This document shows positions 35,956 to 45,725 of a DNA stretch of 59,967 nucleotides, piece by piece (the stretch's first letter is position 1; every line of letters starts with the position of its first letter). Both the position numbers and the translations under genes were made by a program. The notes beneath the pieces are model-generated. The model ran no database searches. It worked only from the letters and a program-made list of their open reading frames with translations, and was not told where the DNA came from. The DNA lies in NCBI GenBank assembly GCA_964412235.1, contig CAYPNT010000006.1:1-59967 (forward strand). The letters run 5' to 3'. This DNA is from JAYZQT01 sp964412235 (GTDB lineage: Bacteria; Pseudomonadota; Alphaproteobacteria; MPNO01; UBA830).

Positions 35956-37872
35956 CTAATTGTTGGCTTTGCTGCGAAGACGATGATTTAGCAGGAGCCC
36001 AAAACCGAAAATAAAAGCGACTATTTGGACGGGAAGCATTTGTGTGCCGGCGACCAGGGCCATAATTCCACAGATACCACGAATTATGCGCTCCCATAGT
36101 GAGAGTTTTCGTGCGTCGCATCCAATCAAAGATGTCGAAATAAGCCATATTACGACGGGAAGTCTGGCTAAGATCCATAAAAATTCACCCCAATCAAAGT
36201 CGACGACGATGCTTATTGATGGATAGTAAATAAGTACAAAAGGTATAATAAAACCCACTGCAGCGAGCTTTAAGGCATTAAAGCCAGTAGACATGGGATT
36301 GGAGCCTGCAATAGGTGCGGCCGCGTAAGCTGCTATAGCTACTGGTGGTGTCACATTCGATAATACCCCAAAATACAATACAAACATATGTACTAGGAGA
36401 GGAGGTATCCCGAGTTTTCCGATAACCGGACCAACGAATAGAACTATAAATAGGTAGGCCGGTAGTGTTGGAAGGCCCATCCCCAATAACAGACAAGCGG
36501 CCGCTGTGACAACCAGAGCAACAAAAAGCGAGCCTTCAGCTAGCTCTGACACAAGGGTACCAAAGTTTCCCGCAACACCGGTTAGGCTTACGACCCCAAT
36601 TACGATACCAATCGATCCAACAGCGACCATTATCTGCGCACATTGTGCGCCACCCTTCTGAAGTGCTTCCGCAAGTCGGACAATGCTCATCTTTGGTTGA
36701 TCGTCATTTTTTGAAAAAAGGCGGTCGATCCCGATGCCAGTCACTATGGCGGCAACCAACGCAGAAAACCCTGCGAGGGCTGCGGAACGTCCGGCAAACA
36801 GAACAGCCACTACTACAATCAACGGTATTATAAAGCGGGCGGATTCAATCCAGTCGTCTTTTGAAAGAGTTGGGATGTCTTCCTTTCGCATTGGTTCGAT
36901 GCCAAGTCGGACCGCTTCAGCATAAACACTCGCGAAGAGACTACCGTAATAAAGTAAAGCGGGGATGGCCGCACAGATGGCTACTTGAAGGTATGGGAGA
37001 CCAATTAACTCGGCCATAATGAATGCCACTGCCGCCATAATCGGAGGTGTAAACTGGCCGCCAGATGATGCGGCAGCCTCAACGGCCCCTGCGAAAGAGT
37101 TTCGAAAACCCTGTCTTTTGATCATAGGGATCGTGAAAACCCCCGTGCCGACCACGTTTGCGACCGGGCTCCCAGAAATTGTACCAAATAGAGCACTGGC
37201 TACGATAGCGGAGTGTGCTGTTCCACCGCGAATGCGTGACGTTGCAACAATCGCAATTTTCAACAGGATGTGTGTTGCCCCAGTGGCTTCAAGAACTGCG
37301 CCAAAGACTATAAAGACAAGAACAATCGAAGATACGATGTCAGTAGGGCGTCCAAAGACACCTGAAAAACTAAACCATGTGACTTCAACAACTTCTTCAA
37401 AGGTGAATCCGCTATGGCCTAGGATGCCGGGGAGATCACCATAGTGAGCATATCCGAGCATTAAGATACAAATTAGGGGGAGAATTGGTCCGAAGGCCCT
37501 GCGAACCATTTCTATTATCATGAGTATCCCAAAAAATCCCACAGCTAAAGTGGGACCCTCAAGGATGATCACCCCATCCCACATGCTCTCGTAGACTTCG
37601 GAAAAGTTTAATAATGTGTATATAAACCCCACCAGTATTATGACATCAATCATCCAGAGGAATAGCCGTCGGGATTTGATACCCCCTCCGAATTGCTTGG
37701 CCAGGGGGTTAAGGGTCAATATGATCATGACAGAGGCGCCAATTGCCCCACCGAGTCTCACACCCTGTTCAATGTAAGGGAAGGGTCCTGCGCCGTATAT
37801 TGCCACGACGGCGAGTATCAGCCCAATGATTAGGCCAAGCTTTCTCATTATTAGCTCGAATTTATCTAACAT
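35956..37872 (-). CDS. TAXI-TRAP fused membrane component (4TM/12TM, DctQ-DctM)
   Basis: The 638-residue polytopic protein has a short DctQ-like N-terminal membrane region followed by the DctM-like region, seen from IRGGTAHSAIVASALFGTIS and GTGVFTIPMIKRQGF on, then GQFTPPIMAAVAFIMAEL and LLGMGLPTLPAYLF. These are typical of the 4TM/12TM fusion used with TAXI binding proteins. The binding protein gene is directly downstream. Confidence 0.92.
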   Translation of the reverse strand: MLDKFELIMRKLGLIIGLILAVVAIYGAGPFPYIEQGVRLGGAIGASVMIILTLNPLAKQFGGGIKSRRLFLWMIDVIILVGFIYTLLNFSEVYESMWDGVIILEGPTLAVGFFGILMIIEMVRRAFGPILPLICILMLGYAHYGDLPGILGHSGFTFEEVVEVTWFSFSGVFGRPTDIVSSIVLVFIVFGAVLEATGATHILLKIAIVATSRIRGGTAHSAIVASALFGTISGSPVANVVGTGVFTIPMIKRQGFRNSFAGAVEAAASSGGQFTPPIMAAVAFIMAELIGLPYLQVAICAAIPALLYYGSLFASVYAEAVRLGIEPMRKEDIPTLSKDDWIESARFIIPLIVVVAVLFAGRSAALAGFSALVAAIVTGIGIDRLFSKNDDQPKMSIVRLAEALQKGGAQCAQIMVAVGSIGIVIGVVSLTGVAGNFGTLVSELAEGSLFVALVVTAAACLLLGMGLPTLPAYLFIVLFVGPVIGKLGIPPLLVHMFVLYFGVLSNVTPPVAIAAYAAAPIAGSNPMSTGFNALKLAAVGFIIPFVLIYYPSISIVVDFDWGEFLWILARLPVVIWLISTSLIGCDARKLSLWERIIRGICGIMALVAGTQMLPVQIVAFIFGFGLLLNHRLRSKANN

Positions 37873-37990
37873 CGGTACTTTTTGAAACGTCCGCTAAGAC
37901 GAGTTTTACAGGTAGATCTTTGGAGAGGGTCACAATGCCTACTACCTCTTTGTCTTGATGAAAGATGGGTCGTTCGGTACTCCGTAAATG

Positions 37991-38024
37991 AGATAGGGTG
38001 ACTTATTTATAAGTCACCCTATCT
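37991..38024. terminator. Perfect 16-bp palindromic stem-loop
   Basis: Arms at 37991-38006 and 38009-38024 are exact complements with a two-base TT centre. It lies 15 bases beyond the minus-strand VOC gene stop and about 120 bases before the TRAP permease start. There is no U-run on either side, so it may be an mRNA-stabilising or terminating stem-loop between the two units. Confidence 0.5.
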
Positions 38025-38038
38025 GAGTAATTTCTTAT

Positions 38039-38542
38039 TTATTCAGCGGCTTCCACGTGGGTTTTCTTTTTTTCCGCCCGTCGTTCTAGTTTCTTGCGCT
38101 CGCCTTCGTCTTCCGCAACCACGTTTTTTATCGAGCCGCCCCACCCGAGGTGTGTGCAGTCAATAATGATGCCATGTGGGTCGCGGAACTTCATTTCGTA
38201 AAACGTGTCGGGTGCGTCTTCATCGGGTCGACCTTGGAAGTATTTACCACCTGCTTTTTCTATTTTTGTCTCTATTTCTTCAATGTCGTCGACCCAAAAA
38301 CCCATATGGTGGATGCCTTGCCAGTCTTTGCCTCTCTCGTCTTCTCCGTCGACATAACCGGCCCACTCATCAGTTTTATACGCCAACAATGCAACTGTTA
38401 TAACTCCATCTGAGACATAACAACCCTTTGCAAGCGGTGAATCGGTTGTACCAACACGTTCCATGTCAAAGGCATCACAATAGAAATCAGCTGCTTTTTC
38501 CGGATCTGGAACAGACAGGGCTACGTGGCGAAGTTTGGCCAT
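38039..38542 (-). CDS. VOC-superfamily protein (glyoxalase/extradiol dioxygenase fold)
   Basis: Paired beta-alpha-beta-beta-beta modules: module one starts LRHVALSVPDPEKAADFY (metal His6 region) and module two starts IHHMGFWVDDIEEIE, ending in DPHGIIIDCTH. A charged C-terminal tail (EGERKKLERRAEKKK) is added. A full AGGAGG precedes the ATG. It follows the amidohydrolase gene by 22 bases, so the two are co-transcribed. It could be an isomerase, lyase or dioxygenase. Confidence 0.83.
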   Translation of the reverse strand: MAKLRHVALSVPDPEKAADFYCDAFDMERVGTTDSPLAKGCYVSDGVITVALLAYKTDEWAGYVDGEDERGKDWQGIHHMGFWVDDIEEIETKIEKAGGKYFQGRPDEDAPDTFYEMKFRDPHGIIIDCTHLGWGGSIKNVVAEDEGERKKLERRAEKKKTHVEAAE

Positions 38543-38564
38543 AAGGGCCTCCTTTTTTTGTCGG

Positions 38565-39716
38565 TTAAGAAGCGACTTGTGACGCCTCTGGACCTTTAAG
38601 ATTAAACATTTCTAAACAACGATCAAACACTACGCGACGACGTATTTTAGGGTCAACACCCGCAAAAGTCTTCTCCATAACGTCATCGGCGTTAGGCCAT
38701 ACACCTTGGCCATGCGGATAGTCGGCTCCCCACATAAGTATTTCTGCCATGCCAGATTGGGGATGCTGCAATAACATTCCGGCTACGTAATCTTCTTCGT
38801 AAGTGATGGTGACTTGGCGTTTAACGTACTCACTTGGTAATTCTTTAAGACCGGTGTCAGCAAACATTGAAGGTCTTTCTATAGCCTGACGATCCATCCA
38901 CTGGAGGAGCATCGGCCCCCAGCCAGCGCGGCATTCACCGTAGTTGTATTTAAGCTTGGGATGGCGCATGAGCGTGCCCGAATAAGCTAATTGTGAAATT
39001 GGCTTCGCCGCACTAAAAGGCACACACGAAAAATACGCCATTCGTACACCTCGTTCGAGAGGTGGATAGGGTGCGCCGGCACTATCACCGATGTGGCTGC
39101 ATACAGTGATATTCCCGTCTTCGCAAGCGGACCAAAATGGATCCCAACACTCTTCCCAAATTTCTTTGCTGAGGTCCGCCACGGGAAACTCTACCGCCTT
39201 ACAACCGAATGTTTTAACTCGTTCTAACTCCAAAAGAGCGGCTTGTGGGTCAAATACCGGCATAATTGGCAGCATTACTAGCCGGTTCGGATGACGGTCG
39301 TTTAATTCCATCATCCAGTCATTGTATACGCGGTGCACTTCGTGTCGGAGTTCTGTGTTTTGGATTTCCCATTTACGGACCGACGCATACCCGACGTAGG
39401 CCCAAATACCGGCCATGTCCATATGTTTTAATATAATTTCCGGGTCTGCTGGGGGTAAGGAGCCATCTGGCAAATCATCAGCATAATCCCCATAATATTC
39501 GATAAGTGTACGACGATTGTCCGGGCTATCTGCTGCGCCTCCATCACGACCGCCGAACACGCGGCCTTCCCATTCCCATACCCAGGCGCCGTCTTTTTCT
39601 ATGACGCGGGGTGCATCCGCTCTAAATTTTTCAGCGACGCGATCTTGCCAGAGGTTCGCGGGGATCCAACGTTGATCAATGTGGTTATCCGCAGAATTAT
39701 ATTTATATTTAATCAT
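38565..39716 (-). CDS. Amidohydrolase-2 family metal-dependent hydrolase (ACMSD-like)
   Basis: The 383-residue protein has the amidohydrolase-2/ACMSD barrel pattern: DNHID at the N-terminus (His-x-Asp where many members have HxH), VCSHIGD in the middle, and WGADYPHGQGVWPN near the C-terminus with the last metal-binding Asp. The C-terminus RRVVFDRCLEMFNL is characteristic. Family members decarboxylate or hydrolyse ring-cleavage products. The co-transcribed VOC gene supports a ring-cleavage step. Confidence 0.85.
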   Translation of the reverse strand: MIKYKYNSADNHIDQRWIPANLWQDRVAEKFRADAPRVIEKDGAWVWEWEGRVFGGRDGGAADSPDNRRTLIEYYGDYADDLPDGSLPPADPEIILKHMDMAGIWAYVGYASVRKWEIQNTELRHEVHRVYNDWMMELNDRHPNRLVMLPIMPVFDPQAALLELERVKTFGCKAVEFPVADLSKEIWEECWDPFWSACEDGNITVCSHIGDSAGAPYPPLERGVRMAYFSCVPFSAAKPISQLAYSGTLMRHPKLKYNYGECRAGWGPMLLQWMDRQAIERPSMFADTGLKELPSEYVKRQVTITYEEDYVAGMLLQHPQSGMAEILMWGADYPHGQGVWPNADDVMEKTFAGVDPKIRRRVVFDRCLEMFNLKGPEASQVAS

Positions 39717-39757
39717 TCAGTTTAAAATTCTCGTCCTTCTTGATCTAATCTTATAAT

Positions 39758-39792
39758 AAAACAGCTCCGTCCAGGAAGGGCGGAGCTGTTTT
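39758..39792. terminator. Bidirectional intrinsic terminator
   Basis: AAAACAGCTCCG (39758-39769) pairs perfectly with CGGAGCTGTTTT (39781-39792) over 12 bases with an 11-base loop. It yields a U-run in either direction. It closes the TctC-type gene and separates it from the amidohydrolase gene downstream. Confidence 0.8.
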
Positions 39793-39811
39793 TAGACGGT
39801 TATGTTAAAAC

Positions 39812-40849
39812 TTATTTTTTCTTACCATAAGCCAATAATGCGGCCTGCTTAACAACGTCCGGACTGGTATTGGCGAGTGCATCATTTACGACCTTCTGAA
39901 TAGTCTCACCGGTTGCCGCAATAACACGGAGTTTTCTCTTCTTTGCGTCGGCATTAAACTTTGGGTCCTTTATCATCTTTTCCCATGCCGTTCGCATAAC
40001 ACTTATTGCGGATTTAGGTGTTCCAGGAGGCGCCGCTATCCCTCGACCAATCAACCCTAGCGCCCCAATAAATTTGAGAACCGGGAGATATTTCTTGTCT
40101 GTGACGGCCTTCATCATCGGGACGGTGGGTAGTTCAGGGTCCTTGAAATGTCCCAGTTGGAGTATGGCGCGAGCGAATGGTTTGTCACCTTGGAACCATC
40201 GCTGGTATTTAGATTTCCAAAATAACCAATTGAATGCGGCGCCTTTATTTTCACCTTGTTCGACAGAGAGCCCGGTCTTGGAGGAACCTTTGTAACCTCT
40301 TACTATTTTCATCTTGGTGCCGAGCATCCGGTTGACAAGGCCCGGCATGATTGTTGATGTTGATCCGAGGCCCGTGGAACCCATCGGAATGGAAATGTTT
40401 CTAAGGTCTTGCCATTTTTTTATCCCTGTGTCACTGCGGACAACCAGTATTACGTTGGTTTGGTTGGCAGACCCGATCCAAGTGAATTTGCTCATATCGT
40501 ATTTAGCCTTTTTAGGGCGCATTAGTTGGACAATCACCGAGCTGTCGGGTGGCACTAAATAGTTGAGCCCATTTGGGGCCATAGCTTTGGCTGCGTAGTT
40601 TGTTGCTAGGACACCGCCTGCCCCCGGCCTAGAATCCACAATAATATTAGGGTTTCCCGGGATGTGATTTTTCAAGTGTTCCGCAAACATCCGCGTGTAT
40701 TTGCCGTATGTGCCACCAAACCCATAGCCGATTACGAGCTTGATCTGTTTGCCTTTAAAGTCAAAATCTTGTGAGTGTGCGGTAGTTGTAAATAGTGCCG
40801 CTGTCCCAAATACGGCAGCGGTGAAGATGATTTTCTTTTTTGTAAACAT
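39812..40849 (-). CDS. TctC/Bug-type tripartite tricarboxylate transporter binding protein
   Basis: An exported 345-residue protein: signal peptide to AHSQ, then GKQIKLVIGYGFGGTYGKYTR and DSRPGAGGVLATNYAA, the hallmark of the Bug/TctC family. I chose the ATG at 40849, preceded by GGGAG; an ATG at 40861 overlaps that ribosome site. No TctA or TctB gene is near, so it is an orphan receptor with its own terminator. Confidence 0.9.
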   Translation of the reverse strand: MFTKKKIIFTAAVFGTAALFTTTAHSQDFDFKGKQIKLVIGYGFGGTYGKYTRMFAEHLKNHIPGNPNIIVDSRPGAGGVLATNYAAKAMAPNGLNYLVPPDSSVIVQLMRPKKAKYDMSKFTWIGSANQTNVILVVRSDTGIKKWQDLRNISIPMGSTGLGSTSTIMPGLVNRMLGTKMKIVRGYKGSSKTGLSVEQGENKGAAFNWLFWKSKYQRWFQGDKPFARAILQLGHFKDPELPTVPMMKAVTDKKYLPVLKFIGALGLIGRGIAAPPGTPKSAISVMRTAWEKMIKDPKFNADAKKRKLRVIAATGETIQKVVNDALANTSPDVVKQAALLAYGKKK

Positions 40850-41030
40850 GTTATCTCCCATTCGTAGCCTCAGAGACGCCGGTTTTCATTTTATCGTAGG
40901 CCATGTACCTACCAAGTGATGCGTCTATCGATTTCGTATTTAGGTACCATTCGAGGCAATATTTAGCAACTTGACCTTCTCTAACCGTAGCGTTAAGCGA
41001 ATGTTTAATAGGACTATTGGGGAGATATGA

Positions 41031-41339
41031 ATGTTGGGTGTTCGCATATTTCAACCACGCAAAACTGCGATGCAGTCGGGCCGTGCTCGGACCAGACACT
41101 GGTTGGTTGAATTTGAACCAGGGGCTAAGATAAAAAATGATAGTTTGATGGGGTGGTCCGGGGCAGGGGACACTCGGAATCAGATTCGATTACGGTTTGA
41201 GACAAAAGAAGCAGCGGTAAGTTTTTGTGAAAAAAATAATCTATCTTATAACCTAATCACGCCGAAAGCGCGTACGACGAAACTAAAATCCTATGCTGAT
41301 AATTTCAGTTATGACCGTAAAAAGAATTGGACGCATTAG
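41031..41339 (+). CDS. NDUFS4-like complex I accessory protein (ETC_C1_NDUFS4 domain)
   Basis: The 102-residue protein has the family pattern from start to end: RIFQPRKTAMQSGRARTRHW, then DSLMGWSGAGDTRNQIRLRF, and YADNFSYDRKKNWTH at the C-terminus. In Alphaproteobacteria and mitochondria this small subunit belongs to NADH:quinone oxidoreductase. GGGGAG precedes the ATG. Its neighbours are unrelated catabolic genes, so it is out of place as a housekeeping gene. Confidence 0.92.
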   Translation: MLGVRIFQPRKTAMQSGRARTRHWLVEFEPGAKIKNDSLMGWSGAGDTRNQIRLRFETKEAAVSFCEKNNLSYNLITPKARTTKLKSYADNFSYDRKKNWTH

Positions 41340-41365
41340 TGTCTGTCGGGTGTAAGGGGAGGACG

Positions 41366-42460
41366 CTAATCGAGGTTGCTTAAACCCTTAATTCCTTGTT
41401 CCATTATTTGGCGGCCTCGGATCCATACTAATTCTTTCCAATTATTTTCGTCGGGATAAAGAGCTTTACGAATTTCGGCCTTTATTTTGCGCCCCAGCTC
41501 ACTATCAGGATCACCCTTGGCATGGAGCCAATTATCCGCAATAAGCGGCATCAAAACTTCTCGAACAGAATATGTCCCAAATTCTACGGTGAGGCTGGTG
41601 ACGTCGGTCTCTGTTTCGGATAATCGCCGTCGCAACCCAGAACCAATGGTCCCCGTTAGAGGGGCGGACAAAGATTGGCCTTCGGAGGGCGTCGCCAAGC
41701 CATGTATAAACCATTTATTGACGCGGTCGCCGTGTTCGCTCCCGGGGCGCGTGATTCCTAAGAGCTCGCCATTCCCGTATGGACCAAGTCCGGTGTGCCA
41801 ATCCAAAAATAACACGTGTTTGGCTCCCAGCACGTGCTGTTCAACAATTTGCATAAACCGCTTATTCGTAGCCGTGGGTTCCCTTCCTCCAAAGAAGATA
41901 CCGTCTGGGTGATCGTATTGTCCGCCAGTAAGCACTGTTTGAAGTTTGTAAAGTGAGTGTTTGCTTGCATACCGTTCCAGCTTTTCGGTCGACTCTGCGA
42001 TTGTCTGCTTATTCCAATTTTTTGGGAGCACAGTTGAATGGAGCTTAGAATATTCACGGTTTTTGGGGTGTGGTTTTTTGTGATCAACAAAATTCCTATT
42101 CAGGTCGACGTTTTCTTCAGTGACTCGGCGCAACCACGCAAAACCATAGCAATTTAACGCGTGAATTAATACTATCCGGACGTTATCAGGAATTTCGTGT
42201 ATGAGAGTGGATGAGAGGTATCCAGTAAAAATCCCTGATCCACAAAACCCCTCTACACCGTGGGTTGCTGAATTACACAAAAGCAAATTCGGTGCGTCTT
42301 GATTCCCTAATAATGCGACGTCTGTGTAGACTGGGTCGTTGTCTGGACCATACGCCTTGGCGGCGTACGTTTTGATTTTCGCTTTGGCGTTATTTGCCGC
42401 CGAAAGAAAAGCCTTTCGGCCTTCTCGGTAGTCAGCAGGAAAATAATGTAAGTACGACAT
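41366..42460 (-). CDS. DUF2817/M14-like metallopeptidase family protein
   Basis: The 364-residue protein shows the carboxypeptidase-like zinc site: HGVE in NSATHGVEGF (HxxE), His in LDWHTGLGPYGNGE, and Glu in SLTVEFGTYS. These features fit DUF2817, a family distantly related to M14 peptidases and succinylglutamate-type deacylases. Its substrate is unknown. It lies convergent to the NDUFS4 gene and divergent from the TRAP operon. Confidence 0.85.
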   Translation of the reverse strand: MSYLHYFPADYREGRKAFLSAANNAKAKIKTYAAKAYGPDNDPVYTDVALLGNQDAPNLLLCNSATHGVEGFCGSGIFTGYLSSTLIHEIPDNVRIVLIHALNCYGFAWLRRVTEENVDLNRNFVDHKKPHPKNREYSKLHSTVLPKNWNKQTIAESTEKLERYASKHSLYKLQTVLTGGQYDHPDGIFFGGREPTATNKRFMQIVEQHVLGAKHVLFLDWHTGLGPYGNGELLGITRPGSEHGDRVNKWFIHGLATPSEGQSLSAPLTGTIGSGLRRRLSETETDVTSLTVEFGTYSVREVLMPLIADNWLHAKGDPDSELGRKIKAEIRKALYPDENNWKELVWIRGRQIMEQGIKGLSNLD

Positions 42461-42526
42461 TTCAAGAAAGAATGGCGAAACTAGGTATTTCTGTCCAGTT
42501 GATTAAAAGTGATCAACGTCATTTGC

Positions 42527-42540
42527 TGAAACCGTTTCGG
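42527..42540. promoter_or_regulatory. LacI-family-like operator candidate
   Basis: The 14-base site TGAAACCGTTTCGG fits 12 of 14 positions of the common LacI/GalR pattern TGWAANCGNTTNCA and contains GAAAC-C-GTTTC. It lies about 100 bases before the TRAP binding-protein start at 42640. No LacI-family gene is in the window. Confidence 0.3.
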
Positions 42541-42639
42541 TTAAAAAGTTGTATCTATCAATCAACGGTGATAATCAATCCAATTAATTGTATTTTGGTA
42601 AAAGACTATTGCAGTTTTTACTATAATTGGGAGGGTTTG

Positions 42640-43722
42640 ATGAAATTATTTACAAGGACACTGATCGTGTCTGCAGCAGTCGCTGGAGTGGCGATGTCAC
42701 TTGGAGTAGGTGTTGCGTCGGCTAAAATATATAAATTAACGGCGGGCTCAAGCCATCCCCCAATTGTCCCATGGGTTGCCGTCATTAAGAACCATGTCGT
42801 TCCGCAGTCTATGGCGCGGGTCAAAGCGGCGGGCAAGGGTGATAGCATTAAGTGGACGCAAGCTTATGCCGGGGCGTTGTATAATTTCCAGAATACACTC
42901 GAGGGTGTACAAAAGGGGTTGGCTGACATTGGTTGGGTTGGAACCCTTTGGGAGCCCATCAAGATGCCGCTTATGAACGTATCGTTTTATGCGCCATTTG
43001 CTACCGGTAATGTCCAAACGTTGACGAATATTGGGCATCAGTTGCACCAGGACATTCCAGCGATGAATAAAGCGTGGGACAAACATAACCAGGTTTACCT
43101 TGGAATACAGGTCGCCGATACATACAACACGTTCACTACTTTTCCTCTAAAGTCGGTGGCTGATCTAAAGGGCAAAAAGATATACGGTCCAGGGGCCGTC
43201 GCTGAATGGTTGCGGGGTACCGGAGCTGTGGCGGTAAATGGTGGATTGCCGGTGTACTATAACGGTGTAAAAACAGGGGTCGCGTCGGGTGGAATAGTGA
43301 TTACGACGGGAATGTTTCCATTCAAGCTCCATGAAGTAGGAAAGTACATTACTGTCGTGGATATGGGTGGACCTATTTCAGGTGCAATTACAATGAATAA
43401 AGACACCTGGGATGGCCTTCCCGCGTACATGCAGGACATCTTTCGTAAACTCGGTTCTGAATACTCCGCTAAACAGGGCGCAATTGTTGCTAAGAAAGCT
43501 AAAATCTTTATGGGTTTAATGAAGAAACAAGGCGCAATAATTTCTACATTCCCAGAAGCGGAAAGGCGTAAGTGGGCTAATATGATCCCAAATATTGCAA
43601 AAGAATGGGTCAACGCTGATAAAAAGCAAGCCGCAACCAGAAAAACAGTTATGAAAGCCTTTATTGCGGGATCCCGAGCCGCCGGCGATGAGCCCCTTCG
43701 CGCTTGGGATAAGGGCCTGTAG
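42640..43722 (+). CDS. TRAP transporter DctP-type solute-binding protein
   Basis: The signal peptide (MKLFTRTLIVSAAVAGVAMS to ASA) opens a 360-residue periplasmic protein. NTLEGVQKGLADIGWVG and FPEAERRKWANMIPNIAKEW are shared with the DctP protein at 49923, so the two are paralogues. The start is the ATG at 42640 with GGGAGGG upstream; the open frame extends further 5' but lacks a signal peptide there. It leads a TRAP operon with a fused membrane protein. Confidence 0.9.
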   Translation: MKLFTRTLIVSAAVAGVAMSLGVGVASAKIYKLTAGSSHPPIVPWVAVIKNHVVPQSMARVKAAGKGDSIKWTQAYAGALYNFQNTLEGVQKGLADIGWVGTLWEPIKMPLMNVSFYAPFATGNVQTLTNIGHQLHQDIPAMNKAWDKHNQVYLGIQVADTYNTFTTFPLKSVADLKGKKIYGPGAVAEWLRGTGAVAVNGGLPVYYNGVKTGVASGGIVITTGMFPFKLHEVGKYITVVDMGGPISGAITMNKDTWDGLPAYMQDIFRKLGSEYSAKQGAIVAKKAKIFMGLMKKQGAIISTFPEAERRKWANMIPNIAKEWVNADKKQAATRKTVMKAFIAGSRAAGDEPLRAWDKGL

Positions 43723-43753
43723 TCAGGCGTAATTTACTAAAACGCACGGCGTA

Positions 43754-45721
43754 GTGTTTTCGTCCGTCGCTAAAAATGAACGATTGAGCGGGAAATCCAT
43801 TCAGCGGTTTCCCGTTCGCTTGTTCAATGGGCTTACCAATCTCATGAACAGCATCGGCACCTTATGGGTGTTCGGTATGATGTTCCTTATTTGTGCAGAT
43901 ATATTTTCGCGGAATATTTTTAATCTTCCGCTTAACGGTGTTCCCGAAATTATCGCGTTTTCCATTGCGGGAACAATTTACCTCCAACTGGCAAACACAC
44001 TTCACGCAGGGCGTTTTGTCCGTGCAGAGCTTCTTATCGAATGGATGGAAAAAAAACGCCGCTTTGCAGGTCATGCATTTAACGGTGCCTTTAATCTTTT
44101 TGGACTTGCCGTGTTTGTGGTCATGGTTCAAGGGTTCTGGGAAGAATTTTTTGATGCATGGGTGGAAAATGAGATGGCCGGCGTGCCAGGTACAATCACG
44201 TTCGTTGCATGGCCTTTCTACTTGTTGCTTGTCATCGGTGCCGCTGCAACAGGAATAGAATTTCTTCTTCGTTTCATAAAAGAGTGCTTCGGTTCTCTCC
44301 GGACATTCACGAAAAAAGATGATGGCGGAGAGATTCAAAAACGGGGTTACGGGTGGTTGGTTTGTGTAGGCGCGTTCGGTCTCTCCATATATTTATTAAC
44401 ATCCGTCGAGATGACTAATGCCCAAATTGGGACGCTTTCTATTCTCTGTATGCTTATCCTTATATATGCCGGCATGCCAATAGGCGTAGCGCTTATAGTT
44501 CTCGGTTTTTGCGGTGTTTGGATGATGAAGGGTAATACAATTATTGCCGAAAGAATGCTGCCGCAAGCGGGCGCGGAATATATGAAGAATTATTTGTTTG
44601 GGGTCGTGCCGCTATTTGTGCTGATGGGTTTGTTGGTAGCGGCGTCTGATGTCGGTAAAGAGACATTTCAGGTGGCACGGTGGGCCTTGCGCCGTGTCAA
44701 AGGCGGTTTGGGCATTGCCACGGTTGCTGCTAATGCAATTTTTGCAGCTATTACCGGGTCGTCTATTGCATCGGCAGCCGTGTTTACCCGGGTGGCTACC
44801 CCCGAAATGATGGAACAAGGTTATACTGCTCGGTTCTCCGTTGGAGTTGTTGCCGGGTCGTCTGTTTTGGGAATGCTAATACCTCCCAGCCTTTTGTTGA
44901 TTGTTTATGGCTTCCTAGCGGAACAGTCCGTCGGCATTCTTTTTATAGCTGCGGTTATTCCTGGATTAATTCTTTCCTTTGCTTTTGCGATTTTGATCTT
45001 TGCAATGGCCACTTGGCGCCCTCAATGGATCGGTGACGTGAAGATCAACGACAGCAAACAGAAAACTGAAACGATTGGTTCTGCATTGCTGTTGGTTTTT
45101 CCCATATTAGCCCTGGTGGTACTTGTGATTGGTGGAATTTATGGAGGTATTTTTACGCCTACAGAAGCAGGTGCCGCGGGAGCGTTTGGTGCACTTTGTA
45201 TAGGTGTTATGCGTCGAAAGCTGACGTGGAAAGTACTTTGGGGCGTCCTGCTGGAGACAGGACACATAACCGTCTCCATCTTATTCTTAATTCTTGCTGC
45301 TAATATTTATGCTCGAATGCTCGCGCTTTCGGGGTTGCCACAGCAAATGGGAGATTTTATTGGGTCGACAAATCTCGGCTTCACCGGCTTTCTCGTTCTA
45401 TACGTTATTGTTTTAATTTTGTTAGGCATGATTCTCGACTCGATCTCGATCATGTTAATCATTCTTCCCTTGGCATTGCCCGTTTTGCAAACGTTTGGAG
45501 GAGATCCAATTTGGTTTGGTATCGTCACAGTAATCGCCGTGGAAATTGGACTTCTCACCCCTCCGTTGGGCATAACCTGCTACGTAGTTAAATCGACATT
45601 GAATGATGATCGGATATCTTTAAACCAGATTTTTCTCGGTGCGATGCCTTTTGCCATTATAATGCTGTTGGTGACAGTTTTAATAATAGCGTTGCCGGAA
45701 CTCAGTTTGTTTTTTGTTTAA
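43754..45721 (+). CDS. TRAP transporter fused DctQ-DctM membrane protein
   Basis: Residues 1 to about 185 form a DctQ-like four-TM region (MMFLICADIFSRNIFNLPLNG). From about 215 a complete DctM region follows, including GGLGIATVAANAIFAAITGS, SVLGMLIPPSLLLIVYGF and TPTEAGAAGAFGALC. The 655-residue fusion is directly behind the binding protein. The start is GTG. The DctM half closely resembles the separate DctM at 47905. Confidence 0.92.
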   Translation: MFSSVAKNERLSGKSIQRFPVRLFNGLTNLMNSIGTLWVFGMMFLICADIFSRNIFNLPLNGVPEIIAFSIAGTIYLQLANTLHAGRFVRAELLIEWMEKKRRFAGHAFNGAFNLFGLAVFVVMVQGFWEEFFDAWVENEMAGVPGTITFVAWPFYLLLVIGAAATGIEFLLRFIKECFGSLRTFTKKDDGGEIQKRGYGWLVCVGAFGLSIYLLTSVEMTNAQIGTLSILCMLILIYAGMPIGVALIVLGFCGVWMMKGNTIIAERMLPQAGAEYMKNYLFGVVPLFVLMGLLVAASDVGKETFQVARWALRRVKGGLGIATVAANAIFAAITGSSIASAAVFTRVATPEMMEQGYTARFSVGVVAGSSVLGMLIPPSLLLIVYGFLAEQSVGILFIAAVIPGLILSFAFAILIFAMATWRPQWIGDVKINDSKQKTETIGSALLLVFPILALVVLVIGGIYGGIFTPTEAGAAGAFGALCIGVMRRKLTWKVLWGVLLETGHITVSILFLILAANIYARMLALSGLPQQMGDFIGSTNLGFTGFLVLYVIVLILLGMILDSISIMLIILPLALPVLQTFGGDPIWFGIVTVIAVEIGLLTPPLGITCYVVKSTLNDDRISLNQIFLGAMPFAIIMLLVTVLIIALPELSLFFV

Positions 45722-45725
45722 AGAG

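Noticed and set aside
42394..42639. N-terminal extension of the DctP gene
   Set aside because: It overlaps the divergent DUF2817 gene and would bury the signal peptide that begins at 42640.
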